Shown here piece after piece: positions 17,937 through 27,663 of a stretch of 64,000 nucleotides of DNA (the first letter of the stretch is position 1; the number at the start of each line of letters is the position of its first letter). Under the pieces are notes generated by a model, which did no database searches, had not been told where the DNA came from, and saw only the letters and a program-made list of their open reading frames with translations. The stretch is from Paenibacillus sp. FSL K6-1330. GTDB taxonomy: Bacteria > Bacillota > Bacilli > Paenibacillales > Paenibacillaceae. The stretch spans positions 269,001-333,000 of the forward strand of contig NZ_CP150269.1 in NCBI RefSeq assembly GCF_037976825.1, read 5' to 3'. The position numbers were made by a program, and so were the translations under genes.

Positions 17937-18030
17937 TGATGTTGTTGATGGGCGGGTATAGCGGCCGCCATTACCTTTTTAATCGAAGTGACAGCAGAAG
18001 ATTCCGCAGGAATCAAGCTGTCCATGACAA

Positions 18031-18065
18031 AAAGATGACTCCACCTGTGGGGTCATCTTTTTTTA
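18031..18065 (+). terminator. Intrinsic terminator of the acid-sugar operon
   Basis: AGATGACTCCAC and GTGGGGTCATCT form a 12-bp stem with one wobble pair and a very short loop, flanked by A-run and T-run. It lies 95 bp after pdxA2. Confidence 0.88.
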
Positions 18066-18263
18066 TTGTTCCTCCAGTCTGTTTGCTGTAACGGAATTCG
18101 TTCCTCATGACTGGGATAGTCCAAACACGTAAGACTCCCAGCCTGAAAATGTACGGAACCGCTTGAGCAGAGCCCGCAAGAAACTAAAGATGATGCTGGA
18201 GAAGAAGCTGGAAGCGATACGGGATGGCAGGGAAAGGGCGATAAAAGGTGCGCATCCGTCCCC

Positions 18264-18405
18264 TTGACTTTATCCACTGTGAAGTTCAAGTATGATTTTT
18301 CGCTAACATGAAAAGCTCGGATAACCCCAATGAAGAGAAAGGGTGTTTTGGTGACGTCTTTGAATGGGAAGCCTCGGCTGCCGCGAAAAAATCGCGGCTT
18401 TTTTT
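18264..18405 (+). ncRNA. Truncated T-box-like leader remnant ending in a terminator
   Basis: From TTGACT (18264) and TATGAT (18291) onward, this segment resembles the 5' part of the methionine T-box at 24181. Over the 55 bases starting AATGAAGAGAAAG (18329 here, 24243 there) about 41 match, including GACGTCTTTGAA. After GCCTCGGCTG the homology stops, and a perfect terminator follows: GCCGCGA (18380-18386), TCGCGGC (18392-18398), seven T. There is no specifier loop and no GGTGGTACCACG box, and no gene follows directly. It looks like a T-box leader fused to a terminator by deletion, or an orphan attenuator. Confidence 0.6.
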
Positions 18406-19232
18406 GTATAACAATATAAACATCGTGCCCAAGGCCCAATGAGCAAAGAGTGGCCCTTTAGTCTGTTTAGCTCAAAGTGTATCTTTAGTAATGCTTTTCA
18501 TAAATAGAAGATTAGAGTACTAGTAGTGCCGAAATCAAATTATAGGTCCCAGGGAGGGTGGGATTGGTATAATATGGCTGTTTTTTTTGCATTTGAAGGA
18601 CATATGTAGAAGGATGTCGTATTCCCACACCATAAAATCTTTCTTAGTGGGTTACCGTGGGGCAAGTCTTTTTTTGATTAGAGTTCCATCAGAATGGCTT
18701 TCCTTTCATGGTAACTCGCAAGCTTAACTGTCAGAGTGAGAGGGGTGATCATCCGAGTACAACTAACAGCTTGAAATGAATCAAGGACATCCGCTGGGTC
18801 CTGGGCGAAAGACAGCAAACAGCTCTGTTTCATTTGCTACATAGAGCACCTTCATGTTCTTTGTATTTGCACCGGCTGATGCTTTGGTTCATTGATCAAT
18901 TAACGCGTTACATAATGATGCTAAAGGAGACCTCGTTACATACACAAGCGAAGTAACTCTTAAAGAGATCATGCAGAATTTTGAAAAAGGTTAGATTGTG
19001 TGAGGAATGGGTAGAAACGTCGAATTGTGCGGTTTTCGGTATAAACAACAAGGCAGGAAGTCAGTTGTCTTTCTCTTAACTTGCAATTAGCAACACAATG
19101 CCTTTTACCACGCACCCGCCATGCTGCAACCTACACGGTTCGCAATATGGATGTTGGTTTAGTCGACGGATTAATTATTTGACAGCATTGGAATGGCCCC
19201 AAAGCCTTCCCATTGAAGATAGGGAGGAAACA
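18406..19232. other. Intergenic stretch without a convincing gene
   Basis: I see no full gene here. A short open stretch after a stop (18896-18994, 32 codons ending KEIMQNFEKG and TAG) reads like the tail of a lost coding sequence, but it has no start or ribosome site. A TATAAT occurs near 18570 and a T-run near 18670. An upstream extension of the next gene to 19098 is possible on paper. It has no ribosome site, whereas the start at 19233 has a strong one. Confidence 0.5.
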
Positions 19233-22200
19233 ATGAAAAGAAAACCGATAATCAATCGGCGGTTTAAGTATTTGATGGCTGTTTTCATCATTTTGTTTGG
19301 TCAGATTCTACCTCTATACCCTCAAAATGCAGAGGCTGCAGCAGGAAAATGGCTGAATTTTAAATATGATGGATTCCCCGAAGATACTTTCAAACAATCG
19401 TTTACCGTTAATGGCGCTGCCCAGGTGCCTCCAGGGGAGAATTTTATACGATTGACACCGGCGACTACACAACAAAGCGGATCTGTATTTAACAATACCG
19501 CGCTTTGTCCTAGAGATAACTATTCATTCAGTACAGCCTTTTCGTTTAAAATGAGTAATCCAAGTTCTCAAGGTCCAAGCGACGGATTGACCTTTACGAT
19601 CCAGGCTGGAAAGACCAGTCAGCATGCAGAAGGAGGCGGCTTGGGATATTACGGTATCCAACCGAGTTTTGCCGTTAAATATGACACATTTCTAAACACT
19701 GTATATAAGGATCCTTCTGCAAACTACGTTGGACTTGCGGTAAATGGGACGGTAACCAATGATCAAGCAGGCTGGTTTACCGATTTAGGTCCGTATAATA
19801 CGGCGAATAACACGAACTATGTATTGTCTAACGGAACCATGTACTACACGTGGATCGAATACAATGGTTCAACTCAGAATGTTCAGGTTTATCTGGGCAC
19901 TTCGCCGGATAGGGTAAATGCCAGAAAGATAATAGATGTCAATGACATCGATCTTAGTTCGATATTTAACGGACAATCGTTTTTTGCCGGTTTTACGGGA
20001 TCAACAGGGTCTCCGAATTACGAGACTCATGATATCCATAGCTGGTATTTTGTGAATGAGTACGCTCCGATTGAAACGCTCAATCCGCAAAATGATTACG
20101 AACTGAACCAGCCGCCAACCGTGCCGGGTGATTCAAAAATCACGGCGGTAAACACCCCCGTATCCGGACAAGTAAACGGCACGGACCCAGATGGAGATTC
20201 ATTGACGTACGCCAAAGGCGCGACAGATCCTCAGAACGGAACTGTGACGGTTAATGCGGACGGAACTTGGACTTACACTCCAACGCAAGCTTTTATCGGT
20301 CAGGATAGCTTCACCGTCATCGCCAATGACGGCAAATGCGCCAAGACCGAGGCTACGATTAACGTTGAAGTATCGGACTCGGTTCCGTCAACGAATCAAC
20401 CTCCAGTCGTGTCGGATGATCGGGTGACGACGGAGAAAGATACACCTGTATCGGGCGTTGTGGATGCCACCGACCCGGACGGAGATCCATTAACCTATAC
20501 CCCTGGCAAGGATCCAACGAACGGGAACGTCACGGTTGATAAAGACGGAAACTGGGCCTATACCCCGGATCCGGGCTTTGTCGGCGAGGATCGCTTCACT
20601 GTCATAGTGGATGACGGCAATGGCGGTAAGACCGAAGTTGAAATTATCGTTGATGTGACGGATCCGACTACTCAACCCCCACCTAATGTATGTGGAGAAA
20701 GAGTAGCAATGATTAACGGTAGTTTTGAGGATCCGCTTTATACGCCTAATGACCCTAGATTTGATAGATGGCACGAAAGTTATCCATGGTATCAAATTAA
20801 ACAAGAGGATGTTCCAGGATGGCAAACAACGGATTCTCTTGGTGAATTCGACGCTATGAATAAAGACTTGGCAGAGGAAGCCAGAAATGAGTTGCCGCCT
20901 GATGATCCTCATATGGCTTGGGCCGTTGACCCAGCCCATGGCAAACAGTTTGTCGAATTAAACTCAAATGATGCTTCGCAATTATATCAGGATGTTAAGA
21001 CAACGCCAGGACAAACGATATATTGGCGTTTGGCTCACAGAGGTTTACTTGGCGCTGACACCATGGCAGTTAAAATTGGCCCGAGCTCGATGGTGCCAGG
21101 AAATTTGCCTACCGTTGAGACTATCAGCACAGATAATAAAGCATGGAAATATTACTCAGGCACATATACAGTTCCTGCTGGTCAGACCAGCACACGTTTT
21201 GGATTTGAATCCGTATCAACCTCAACTGGAGCTCAAAATGCGGGCAATCTCTTAGACGATATCTTCCTTGGTACGACGCCTTGTGTGACGGCCAACAAGA
21301 CCGCATCTCCACAAGAAGTGAATGCCGGCGATGAAGTAACCTATGAGATTCAGATCAAAAACGAAGGCGGAGATATCGCCGCAAACACGAGTGTTACGGA
21401 TCTCATCCCGGAAGGAACGGAATATGTTCCTGGTTCCATGAAATGGATCCAAGGTTCGACAACCAAGGACCTGACGGACAAGGCTGATACCGATGAAGGT
21501 CAATTCGATGGCAGCAAGGTCAGCATTCAGTTAGGCGACTTGGCCAATACGAGCCAATTGGCTGATGGCGTTACCGTGCAATTTAAAGTCAAGGTTTTAG
21601 CGAGCGCCGCCAATCAGCAAATTAAGAACAAGGCACAAATCAGCTACGATAACTTATTGACAGGCGATACCGAACAAAAGGAAACGAACGAAACCACAAC
21701 ACCGGTCCGTTTCAATCCGCCTGTTCTGGAGTCCAACAAAACGGCCGTCCTTCAAACCAAGGCTGCCGGAAACACGGACCCTGACCATCCTGAACCAGGC
21801 GATACGCTGCGGTACACGATTCAGGCACGGAACACGGTCGATAACAGCTTCGTCAGCAGTTTGGTCATCTCGGACGATCTACCGGCTGGACTGCAATATG
21901 TACCGGGCAGCCTGAAGGTCGATGGCGTTCCCGTCACGGATGACAAAAGCGATCAAGACGACGGTTTTTATACCGATGGTCAAGTGATCGGCCTGCTCGG
22001 GGATATTACGGATACCAAGTGGCATACGCTTGATTTCGAAGCGATTATCGCGACCGGGCAAGCCGGCAAAAACATTCGCAATACCGCTATCGTTGGCGGT
22101 GAGAATGTGAGCACGCCGAGCAATGCCGAGGAAGTCGTTCAGGTCTATCCGCGCCATCCGGTTGTAGAATCGGAGAAGATCGCAGAAAACCTGGATGCGG

Positions 22201-23867
22201 GCAAAACCAATTTTGAAGTCGGCGATACGATTGTCTACACCATTCGGACAAGAACGGTGACGGATGACGCGTATATCTCGAATCTAAAGATTACGGATAC
22301 GCTGCCGGCAGGATTGGAATACGTGCCAGGTTCCTTAAAAGTGAACGGCAAAACCGCTACTGATGCAGAAGGCGACGATGAAGGCCATGTGGTGACCGGC
22401 TCTGTGTATGGCGGATTCGGCGACATCTGGGATAAGGAGTGGCATGAGCTTCAATTCCATGCGACGATCCAAACCGGACAAGCTGGCAAAGATATTCGAA
22501 ATATTGCCGATGTCAGCGGTGACAATTTCGACGAGCCAAGTATGCCGGAAGAAGAAGTCCAGGTCTATCCGCGTAAACCGGTCATCGTATCGGAGAAGTC
22601 CGCAACGAACCTCGAAGCGGGCAAGGATACGTTTGAAGTCGGCGATACCGCAATCTATTCGATACGGACAAGAACGGTAATAGGCGATACGTACATGGCC
22701 AATCTGGTAATCACCGATACGCTGCCTGCAGGTCTGGAATATATTCCGGGCAGCTTGAAGGTAGACGGCGTTTCGGTCACCGATGACAAGGATAGCGACA
22801 AAGGTCATTATGCTTCAGGTCAGGTCGTCGGTCACGTTGGGGATGTATGGGATACGAAATGGCATACGCTGGAGTTCCGGGCGAAGATCGTAGCAAACGC
22901 CGGAGAGTCGATCCGAAATACCGGGGAGATTACCGGGGACAACATCGATCAACCGAGCCGGCCAACGGATGAGATTGTGGTTGAGAACGGTGGCACACCG
23001 CCAGTGGACCCACCGGTTGATCCGCCAATCGATCCACCAGTCAATCCACCGGTAGATCCAAATCCACCGGTCACGCCGCCTGTAACACCACCGACTACGC
23101 CTTCCCCAGTCATCGAGTCACGGAAGACGTCGCGGGATCTGAATGGCGGCAGCACCGCGGTCGGCGATACGATGGAGTATACGATCTCGGCACGCAATAC
23201 CGTTAGCGGCAGCTATGTGTCCAACCTTGTGATTGCCGACATCCTGCCAGAAGGGCTTGCGTATGTAGCAGGCAGCCTGAAGGTGGATGGCGTTTCCGTC
23301 ACCGACAACGCAGATGGCGACAAAGGCCAGTATGTTAACGGCAAAGTGAGTGGTACCTTTGGACGGATTGCCGATACCGAATGGCATACGATTGAGTTCA
23401 AGGCAACCGTCAAGGCGGGACAAGCCGGTAAATCGATCGAGAACATCGGTGAAGTCACGGGTGATAATGTGACAAGTCCGGAGAAGCCATCGAATGTCAT
23501 CGAAGTGACGGACAACGAGAACCATGATGGTAACAATCCGAATCCGGGTGGAACGGGAGATTCCGACGGAGATTCGAATGAAGACCCGAACGGGAATTCG
23601 AACGAAGGCTCGAATGAAGACACGGATGGAGATTCCGACGGGGATTCGAACACCGGGTCACAAACACCGGACGATCATAACGATTCAACATTGGGCGTAT
23701 CGGATTCGACTCCACAAGATCCGGCTCAATCTGGAGATCAGGCAACGAACCAGCTTAACGGAAATAAACTACCGAATACGGCTACGAATATGTACAGCTA
23801 CATGGTAGCCGGAGCTATTCTGCTTCTTGCAGGCTTGCTTCTGCTCAGAAGAAGAAAAAAAGCATAG
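19233..23867 (+). CDS. Large cell-wall-anchored adhesin: L-type lectin, cadherin-like and DUF11 repeats, LPNTA signal
   Basis: This 1544-residue surface protein starts at ATG 19233, 3 bp after AGGGAGGAAA, and has a signal peptide ending near AEAAA (about residue 36). Regions in order: an L-type lectin-like domain (about 38-285), two tandem Ig/cadherin-like repeats (about 292-480, each with 'TDPDGD' and 'DGTWTYTP'-type strands), a jelly-roll-like region (about 486-680, 'INGSFEDP'), four DUF11 repeats (about 682-1250, each with 'LPAGLEYVPGSLKV'-type cores), a Pro-rich spacer, a fifth DUF11 repeat (about 1293-1428), and an acidic Asn/Gly/Asp linker. LPNTA lies at 1513-1517, then a hydrophobic helix and RRRKKA. 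It is probably attached to peptidoglycan and binds glycans. The LPNTA motif rather than LPXTG suggests a dedicated sortase, as for B. anthracis SrtC. No sortase gene is in the window. Confidence 0.92.
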   Translation: MKRKPIINRRFKYLMAVFIILFGQILPLYPQNAEAAAGKWLNFKYDGFPEDTFKQSFTVNGAAQVPPGENFIRLTPATTQQSGSVFNNTALCPRDNYSFSTAFSFKMSNPSSQGPSDGLTFTIQAGKTSQHAEGGGLGYYGIQPSFAVKYDTFLNTVYKDPSANYVGLAVNGTVTNDQAGWFTDLGPYNTANNTNYVLSNGTMYYTWIEYNGSTQNVQVYLGTSPDRVNARKIIDVNDIDLSSIFNGQSFFAGFTGSTGSPNYETHDIHSWYFVNEYAPIETLNPQNDYELNQPPTVPGDSKITAVNTPVSGQVNGTDPDGDSLTYAKGATDPQNGTVTVNADGTWTYTPTQAFIGQDSFTVIANDGKCAKTEATINVEVSDSVPSTNQPPVVSDDRVTTEKDTPVSGVVDATDPDGDPLTYTPGKDPTNGNVTVDKDGNWAYTPDPGFVGEDRFTVIVDDGNGGKTEVEIIVDVTDPTTQPPPNVCGERVAMINGSFEDPLYTPNDPRFDRWHESYPWYQIKQEDVPGWQTTDSLGEFDAMNKDLAEEARNELPPDDPHMAWAVDPAHGKQFVELNSNDASQLYQDVKTTPGQTIYWRLAHRGLLGADTMAVKIGPSSMVPGNLPTVETISTDNKAWKYYSGTYTVPAGQTSTRFGFESVSTSTGAQNAGNLLDDIFLGTTPCVTANKTASPQEVNAGDEVTYEIQIKNEGGDIAANTSVTDLIPEGTEYVPGSMKWIQGSTTKDLTDKADTDEGQFDGSKVSIQLGDLANTSQLADGVTVQFKVKVLASAANQQIKNKAQISYDNLLTGDTEQKETNETTTPVRFNPPVLESNKTAVLQTKAAGNTDPDHPEPGDTLRYTIQARNTVDNSFVSSLVISDDLPAGLQYVPGSLKVDGVPVTDDKSDQDDGFYTDGQVIGLLGDITDTKWHTLDFEAIIATGQAGKNIRNTAIVGGENVSTPSNAEEVVQVYPRHPVVESEKIAENLDAGKTNFEVGDTIVYTIRTRTVTDDAYISNLKITDTLPAGLEYVPGSLKVNGKTATDAEGDDEGHVVTGSVYGGFGDIWDKEWHELQFHATIQTGQAGKDIRNIADVSGDNFDEPSMPEEEVQVYPRKPVIVSEKSATNLEAGKDTFEVGDTAIYSIRTRTVIGDTYMANLVITDTLPAGLEYIPGSLKVDGVSVTDDKDSDKGHYASGQVVGHVGDVWDTKWHTLEFRAKIVANAGESIRNTGEITGDNIDQPSRPTDEIVVENGGTPPVDPPVDPPIDPPVNPPVDPNPPVTPPVTPPTTPSPVIESRKTSRDLNGGSTAVGDTMEYTISARNTVSGSYVSNLVIADILPEGLAYVAGSLKVDGVSVTDNADGDKGQYVNGKVSGTFGRIADTEWHTIEFKATVKAGQAGKSIENIGEVTGDNVTSPEKPSNVIEVTDNENHDGNNPNPGGTGDSDGDSNEDPNGNSNEGSNEDTDGDSDGDSNTGSQTPDDHNDSTLGVSDSTPQDPAQSGDQATNQLNGNKLPNTATNMYSYMVAGAILLLAGLLLLRRRKKA

Positions 23868-23875
23868 GCTAAAGA

Positions 23876-23920
23876 AACAGCTGCCCCCCAGGTGAATTTG
23901 ACTTGGGGGGCAGCTGTTTA
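23876..23920 (+). terminator. Strong intrinsic terminator of the adhesin gene
   Basis: AACAGCTGCCCCCCA (23876-23890) and TGGGGGGCAGCTGTT (23904-23918) make a perfect 15-bp stem with a 13-base loop, 9 bp after the stop. Confidence 0.92.
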
Positions 23921-24069
23921 TTGTATAAGTATCCTTTTAAAGGAGAAATGGTCATTGTAGACGTAGTCTCTCAGAGAGGAACACACTTCTTCAGACTGTC
24001 GAGACTTTCTCGACAGCCATATTATGTCCAGTTCTCACTCTTACTCAGCACACCATTTCTAATAGAGTC

Positions 24070-24092
24070 AAAGCGCATGAAGCGCTTTTTTT
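24070..24092 (+). terminator. Small terminator-like hairpin upstream of the T-box
   Basis: AAAGCGC (24070-24076) and GCGCTTT (24082-24088) with a 5-base loop and seven T in all. No gene ends directly before it, so it may be a secondary stop for adhesin transcripts or a relic. Confidence 0.5.
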
Positions 24093-24180
24093 CGATACCA
24101 AGTGATTAAAACCGACACGAAGCAAGAAAACACTGCAAAAATGAGGCTTAAGATCCGGTTGGCTTTTGCTATACACCCAC

Positions 24181-24210
24181 TTGACACCAAGAGCAGTGTT
24201 CGGGTATGAT
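24181..24210 (+). promoter_or_regulatory. Promoter of the T-box/metG transcript
   Basis: TTGACA (24181-24186), an 18-bp spacer and TATGAT (24205-24210). Transcription would begin just before the T-box stem I. Confidence 0.75.
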
Positions 24211-24215
24211 TTCCA

Positions 24216-24522
24216 GTAACTTGAATAACCTTAGACAAAAGCAATGAAGAGAAAGAGTACCTTGGCGACGTCTTTGAACAGAGAGCCCCGGCCGGTGAAA
24301 AGGGGTAAGGAACGAACCTGGGGAATATGGTCTCTGAGCTGTACACCGAAACCCTGTAAGGGTTGTAGGCTGTACCGGATCCCGCACCCGTTAACGTGCT
24401 AGGGTATACACGCGATATATGGCGTCGTACCCGAAGAGGTGAATGCCGCAAGGCATGAATGAAATTGGGTGGTACCACGTGAGCGGCAAGCTCTCGTCCC
24501 TTTTGGGATGAGGGCTTTTTTT
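24216..24522 (+). ncRNA. Methionine-specific T-box leader
   Basis: The leader has the parts of a class I T-box. Stem I contains AATGAAGAGAAAGAGTA. The specifier region has ATG (24327-24329) next to GGTCTCTG, which pairs back with CAGAGA. The T-box sequence TGGGTGGTACCACG lies at 24466-24479. The terminator is AGCTCTCGTCCC (24489-24500) with GGGATGAGGGCT (24505-24516) and T-run. Uncharged methionyl-tRNA would pair with the ATG codon and stabilise the antiterminator, turning on the tRNA synthetase gene that follows. Confidence 0.93.
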
Positions 24523-24550
24523 GTTGTCAAAAAAAAGGAGGAAGATTGAC

Positions 24551-26196
24551 ATGACGAACATTTTTATCGGCGGTGCCTGGCCTTATGCCAATGGGTCCTT
24601 ACATTTGGGGAGGCTTGCAAGCCTGTTGCCTGGAGACGTATTGGCACGTTATTTCCGCGCGAAAGGCGATCAAGTCTTGTACGTATCCGGCAGTGATTGT
24701 CATGGAACGCCCGTGGCGGTTCAAGCCATTCAGGAGGGCGTGGCTCCGGGGGATATTGCGGATCGGTACCATGGGGAGTTTGTGGATTGCTTCGAACGGC
24801 TGGGTTCTCCTACAACTTATACACGCGAACCGATCAGGCGTTTCATCACGCCGTGGTGCAGGAGCTGTTTCTGAAGCTGCTGGAAAACGGCCATTTGTAT
24901 CGAAAAACCATGAAGCAAACGTATTGCGAAACCGATCAGCGGTTTTTGCCGGACCGCTACGTGGAAGGAGACTGCCCCGTATGCGGCAGCAGGGCCCGTG
25001 GCGATCAGTGCGACGCCTGCTCCACGATACTTGATCCGTCCGACCTGACGAACAGGGCCTGCAAAATTTGCGGAAACCCTCCGGTGGAGCGTCCTACCGA
25101 GCATTTTTACGTATCGCTGTCGCATTTTCAGGGTGAGCTGACGGATGATTTGAATAACGCTCATGGCTGGCGGGACAATGCGGTGCAATTGACCCGAAGA
25201 TACTTGGAGGAAGGGCTCCAGGACCGGGCAGCTACGCGGGATCTGACCTGGGGCGTGGATGTCCCAGTTCCGGGCTTTGAGGATAAGAAAATCTATGTCT
25301 GGATCGAAGCGGTAAGCGGCTATTTATCCGCCAGCAAGCAGTGGGCCGCGGAAACGGGCGGCGATTGGGAATCCTTTTGGCGCAAGGGACGGGGCGAGGT
25401 TACGGCTTACTATGTTCATGGGAAGGACAACATTCCGTTTCATACGTTGATCTGGCCTGCCTTGCTGAAGGGGGCCGGGGGTCTGCACTTGCCGGACCGA
25501 ATCATATCTTGCGAGTACATGACGCTGGAAGGGAAGAAGTTCTCGACCAGTCGGAATTGGGCCATATGGGTGCCGGACCTGTTAAGCCGTTACCAGCCGG
25601 ACTCGATTCGTTATTTCCTCATAGCGAACGGCCCCGAGAAGCGGGATACGGATTTCTCCTGGAGGGAGTTCATTCACAGCCACAATGGCGAGCTTCTTGG
25701 TGCGTTTGGGAATTTCGTCAACCGTACTTTGGTGTTTGTGAATAAATCGTTTGAGGGGAAAGTGCCCGAGGGCTGTATATCTGAAGAGTGGCAGAGCAGG
25801 GTTGAGGCATTGTACTGCGAGTCCGGGGCGCTCATTGAGGATGGGCGACTGAAGGAAGCGTTGGAGTCAATCTTCAGCGTGGTGCGCCTGGCGAACAAAT
25901 ATTTTGATGAACAGAAGCCGTGGATTCAGGTCAAGGAGGATCGCGAAGCGTGCGGGACAACGCTGTATACCTGCGTTCAGATCATAGCCAATTTGGCGAA
26001 TCTGCTGCAGCCGTTTATTCCGTTCTCTTGCGATAGGATACGAGGCTTTCTCTCGCTGGAGAAGCCTGTGTGGGAGTGGTGCCGTGTTCCGGCTGGCAGG
26101 CCGATTCATGACGTAGAGCTTTTGTTTGAGCGGATCGATACCAGCCGGATTGAGGAGGAAACGCGTAGGCTGGGGGAGTTATCCGAAAGGGAGTAA
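24551..26196 (+). pseudogene. metG: Methionyl-tRNA synthetase gene with a one-base frameshift
   Basis: The gene starts at ATG 24551 after AAAAAAGGAGG and encodes a class I methionyl-tRNA synthetase of about 548 residues. The ATP-binding HLGR form of HIGH lies in '[16 protein letters not shown]', the zinc knuckle has CPVC and CDAC, and the KMSKS-type loop is KKFSTSR. At 24804-24810 the frame breaks: the first part ends in 'CFERLG' and the second resumes as '[15 protein letters not shown]'. One missing T in the GGTTCTCC run explains this. The enzyme lacks the C-terminal EMAP-type tRNA-binding domain found on the main MetG of many Bacillales, so it may be a second, T-box-controlled copy. Whether it is truly inactive or a sequence error cannot be decided here. 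Confidence 0.85.
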
Positions 26197-26202
26197 TTGA
26201 TT

Positions 26203-26400
26203 TAAGTGGCTAAGATTCAACTGACCCAAGGAGTGAGTAGTAAGTGATCAAGGAATGTAGTGGATCCAGTGCTAGAGCAGCAAGTAATTAGGGGTCTAGA
26301 GGTCAAAGAAGCAAGGGGTTTAAGTGGTCCAAGGAACAAAGGGGTTAAGCGATCCAAGGAGCAAGTGATTAAAGGGGCCATTAGCGAGTGTCAAAGAAGA
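26203..26400. repeat. Degenerate short tandem repeat tract
   Basis: Imperfect units of about 24-27 bp recur, with the core 'aag-g-tccaagga-caa' (for example around 26321-26345 and 26346-26370) and weaker copies before. No open frame runs through it. It follows metG directly and is A/G-rich on this strand. Confidence 0.45.
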
Positions 26401-26496
26401 GGAGGCTGACCCGATGGTCCATTGTGACTGAGTACGGACTGCGATTTTGAGGACTGTGGTTCCGCTATTCCGTTGTTTCTTGGCATTTCGTAGGGT

Positions 26497-26645
26497 CATG
26501 CGGACAGGAGATCCGCTATTCTTAAGTTTTTACAAGAATGAGCCGTGATTATGGTGCATTAACGGAACCTGTGTCCGCATGGGTTTAAAAAACGATGGAA
26601 TATCAGCAAATAACGGAACCTGTGTCCGTATGGACTTAAAAAAGG
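26497..26645. repeat. Dispersed repeat: two direct copies and one inverted copy
   Basis: AACGGAACCTGTGTCCG occurs at 26561 and again at 26612 (51-bp period), each followed by a T-AAAAA stretch. A related inverted copy, CATGCGGACAGGAGATCCGC, lies at 26497-26516. The arms can fold back on one another. No gene is seen between 26197 and 26808. Confidence 0.6.
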
Positions 26646-26735
26646 AGCGGTTTTCAGCGAGAAGAGCATCCATCCGGACGATGCCGCTGAAGCCGTATGA
26701 AGCGAGAGTTTACCGGTTAATACTCAAGTAGACGT

Positions 26736-26772
26736 AAAAGGAGCCCCCAGCGGAATGCTGAGGGCTCCTCTT
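26736..26772 (-). terminator. Intrinsic terminator of the alpha/beta hydrolase gene
   Basis: AGGAGCCCCCAGC (26739-26751) and GCTGAGGGCTCCT (26757-26769) form a 13-bp stem with one wobble pair. On the minus strand it ends in four T. It lies 37 bp after the hydrolase stop. Confidence 0.85.
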
Positions 26773-26808
26773 CATTACAGTAACGGCATACGTTGTATCT
26801 TCACCGGA

Positions 26809-27663
26809 TTAGTTGTCCGTTTCATGAATCCAATCTGTTAATATGGCATCAAAAAGCTCAGGCTCTTCGAACATCGGATTATGGCCGCTTTTTTCAAAAA
26901 TGACCTTCTTCACGTGTTCCTGCGAGTCGTCTACAGCATCCCAGAGTGATACGGGACTGACCAAATAGTCGTACCGTCCAAGACCGATGAGGACGGGCTT
27001 GGCAACCTCTTTCAACGAATCGATCAGATTGAGCCGTGCGAAGGCTTCTCCCCATAAATGATCCATGACGGGCATGCTGGTGAAGACCCCTTCCCACATC
27101 CAAGCCGCATCATAAGCATAGTCATAGAAGCTGTGCGCTCCCATTCGGATGCACATATGAGCAAAACGACGTTCCGGCTCTCTCTGGATGTCCCCCGCCA
27201 GCAGGGCGATATCCGCTTCAAACTGCCGTTTCCGTTCAGGGCTTGCCGTTTCATTGAAAAAAGCGATGCTCTGCTGCTGCCGCTCCGGGCTGTTGGTCGG
27301 GGCCGTGTTCAGCAGGACCACCTTCCGGACATGTTCCGGATATTTTTTGGCATACTCCAGCGCCATGAAGGCATGGCCCGAATGCCCCAATATAATAAAA
27401 TCCTCCAGTTCCAGCGTTTGCCTTGCCGCTTCGATATCATCCAGAACCTTATCCAGCGCATAGTCTTCCGGCTCCAGTGTCCGAGGGGGCTTCACAAAGC
27501 CTCGATGGTCCAGGAAAATCAGTTGAAATGAAGTGTAGAGTTGTTCCGAAAACAAGCGGGGGTAGTAAATACTGCTTCCCACCACCAAAATAGGCCTGCC
27601 GTTTCCACGAATGGAAACATTCAATGCAAATCCTTCGCTTATTACCGTACTCTGTATGCTCAT
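26809..27663 (-). CDS. Alpha/beta hydrolase, S33-like
   Basis: The 284-residue protein has an alpha/beta-hydrolase fold with the complete triad in view: nucleophile elbow GHSGH (Ser, about residue 95), Asp in 'GLGRYDYLVSP' and His in 'EKSGHNPMFEEP'. The oxyanion-hole region is 'VVGSSIYYPRLF', and 'LDHRGFVKPP' follows. It resembles proline iminopeptidase-type hydrolases, but the substrate cannot be named. It has no signal peptide or membrane segment. It is a single-gene unit with its own terminator. Confidence 0.88.
   Translation of the reverse strand: MSIQSTVISEGFALNVSIRGNGRPILVVGSSIYYPRLFSEQLYTSFQLIFLDHRGFVKPPRTLEPEDYALDKVLDDIEAARQTLELEDFIILGHSGHAFMALEYAKKYPEHVRKVVLLNTAPTNSPERQQQSIAFFNETASPERKRQFEADIALLAGDIQREPERRFAHMCIRMGAHSFYDYAYDAAWMWEGVFTSMPVMDHLWGEAFARLNLIDSLKEVAKPVLIGLGRYDYLVSPVSLWDAVDDSQEHVKKVIFEKSGHNPMFEEPELFDAILTDWIHETDN

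Noticed and set aside
18896..18994. Small gene of 32 codons
   Set aside because: It has no start codon with a ribosome site and no recognisable family; at most a coding relic.
19098..19232. 45-codon N-terminal extension of the wall protein
   Set aside because: It would hide the signal peptide and has no ribosome site; ATG 19233 has AGGGAGGAAA.
26203..26400. CRISPR array
   Set aside because: The repeats are short, degenerate and without regular spacers, and no cas gene is near.
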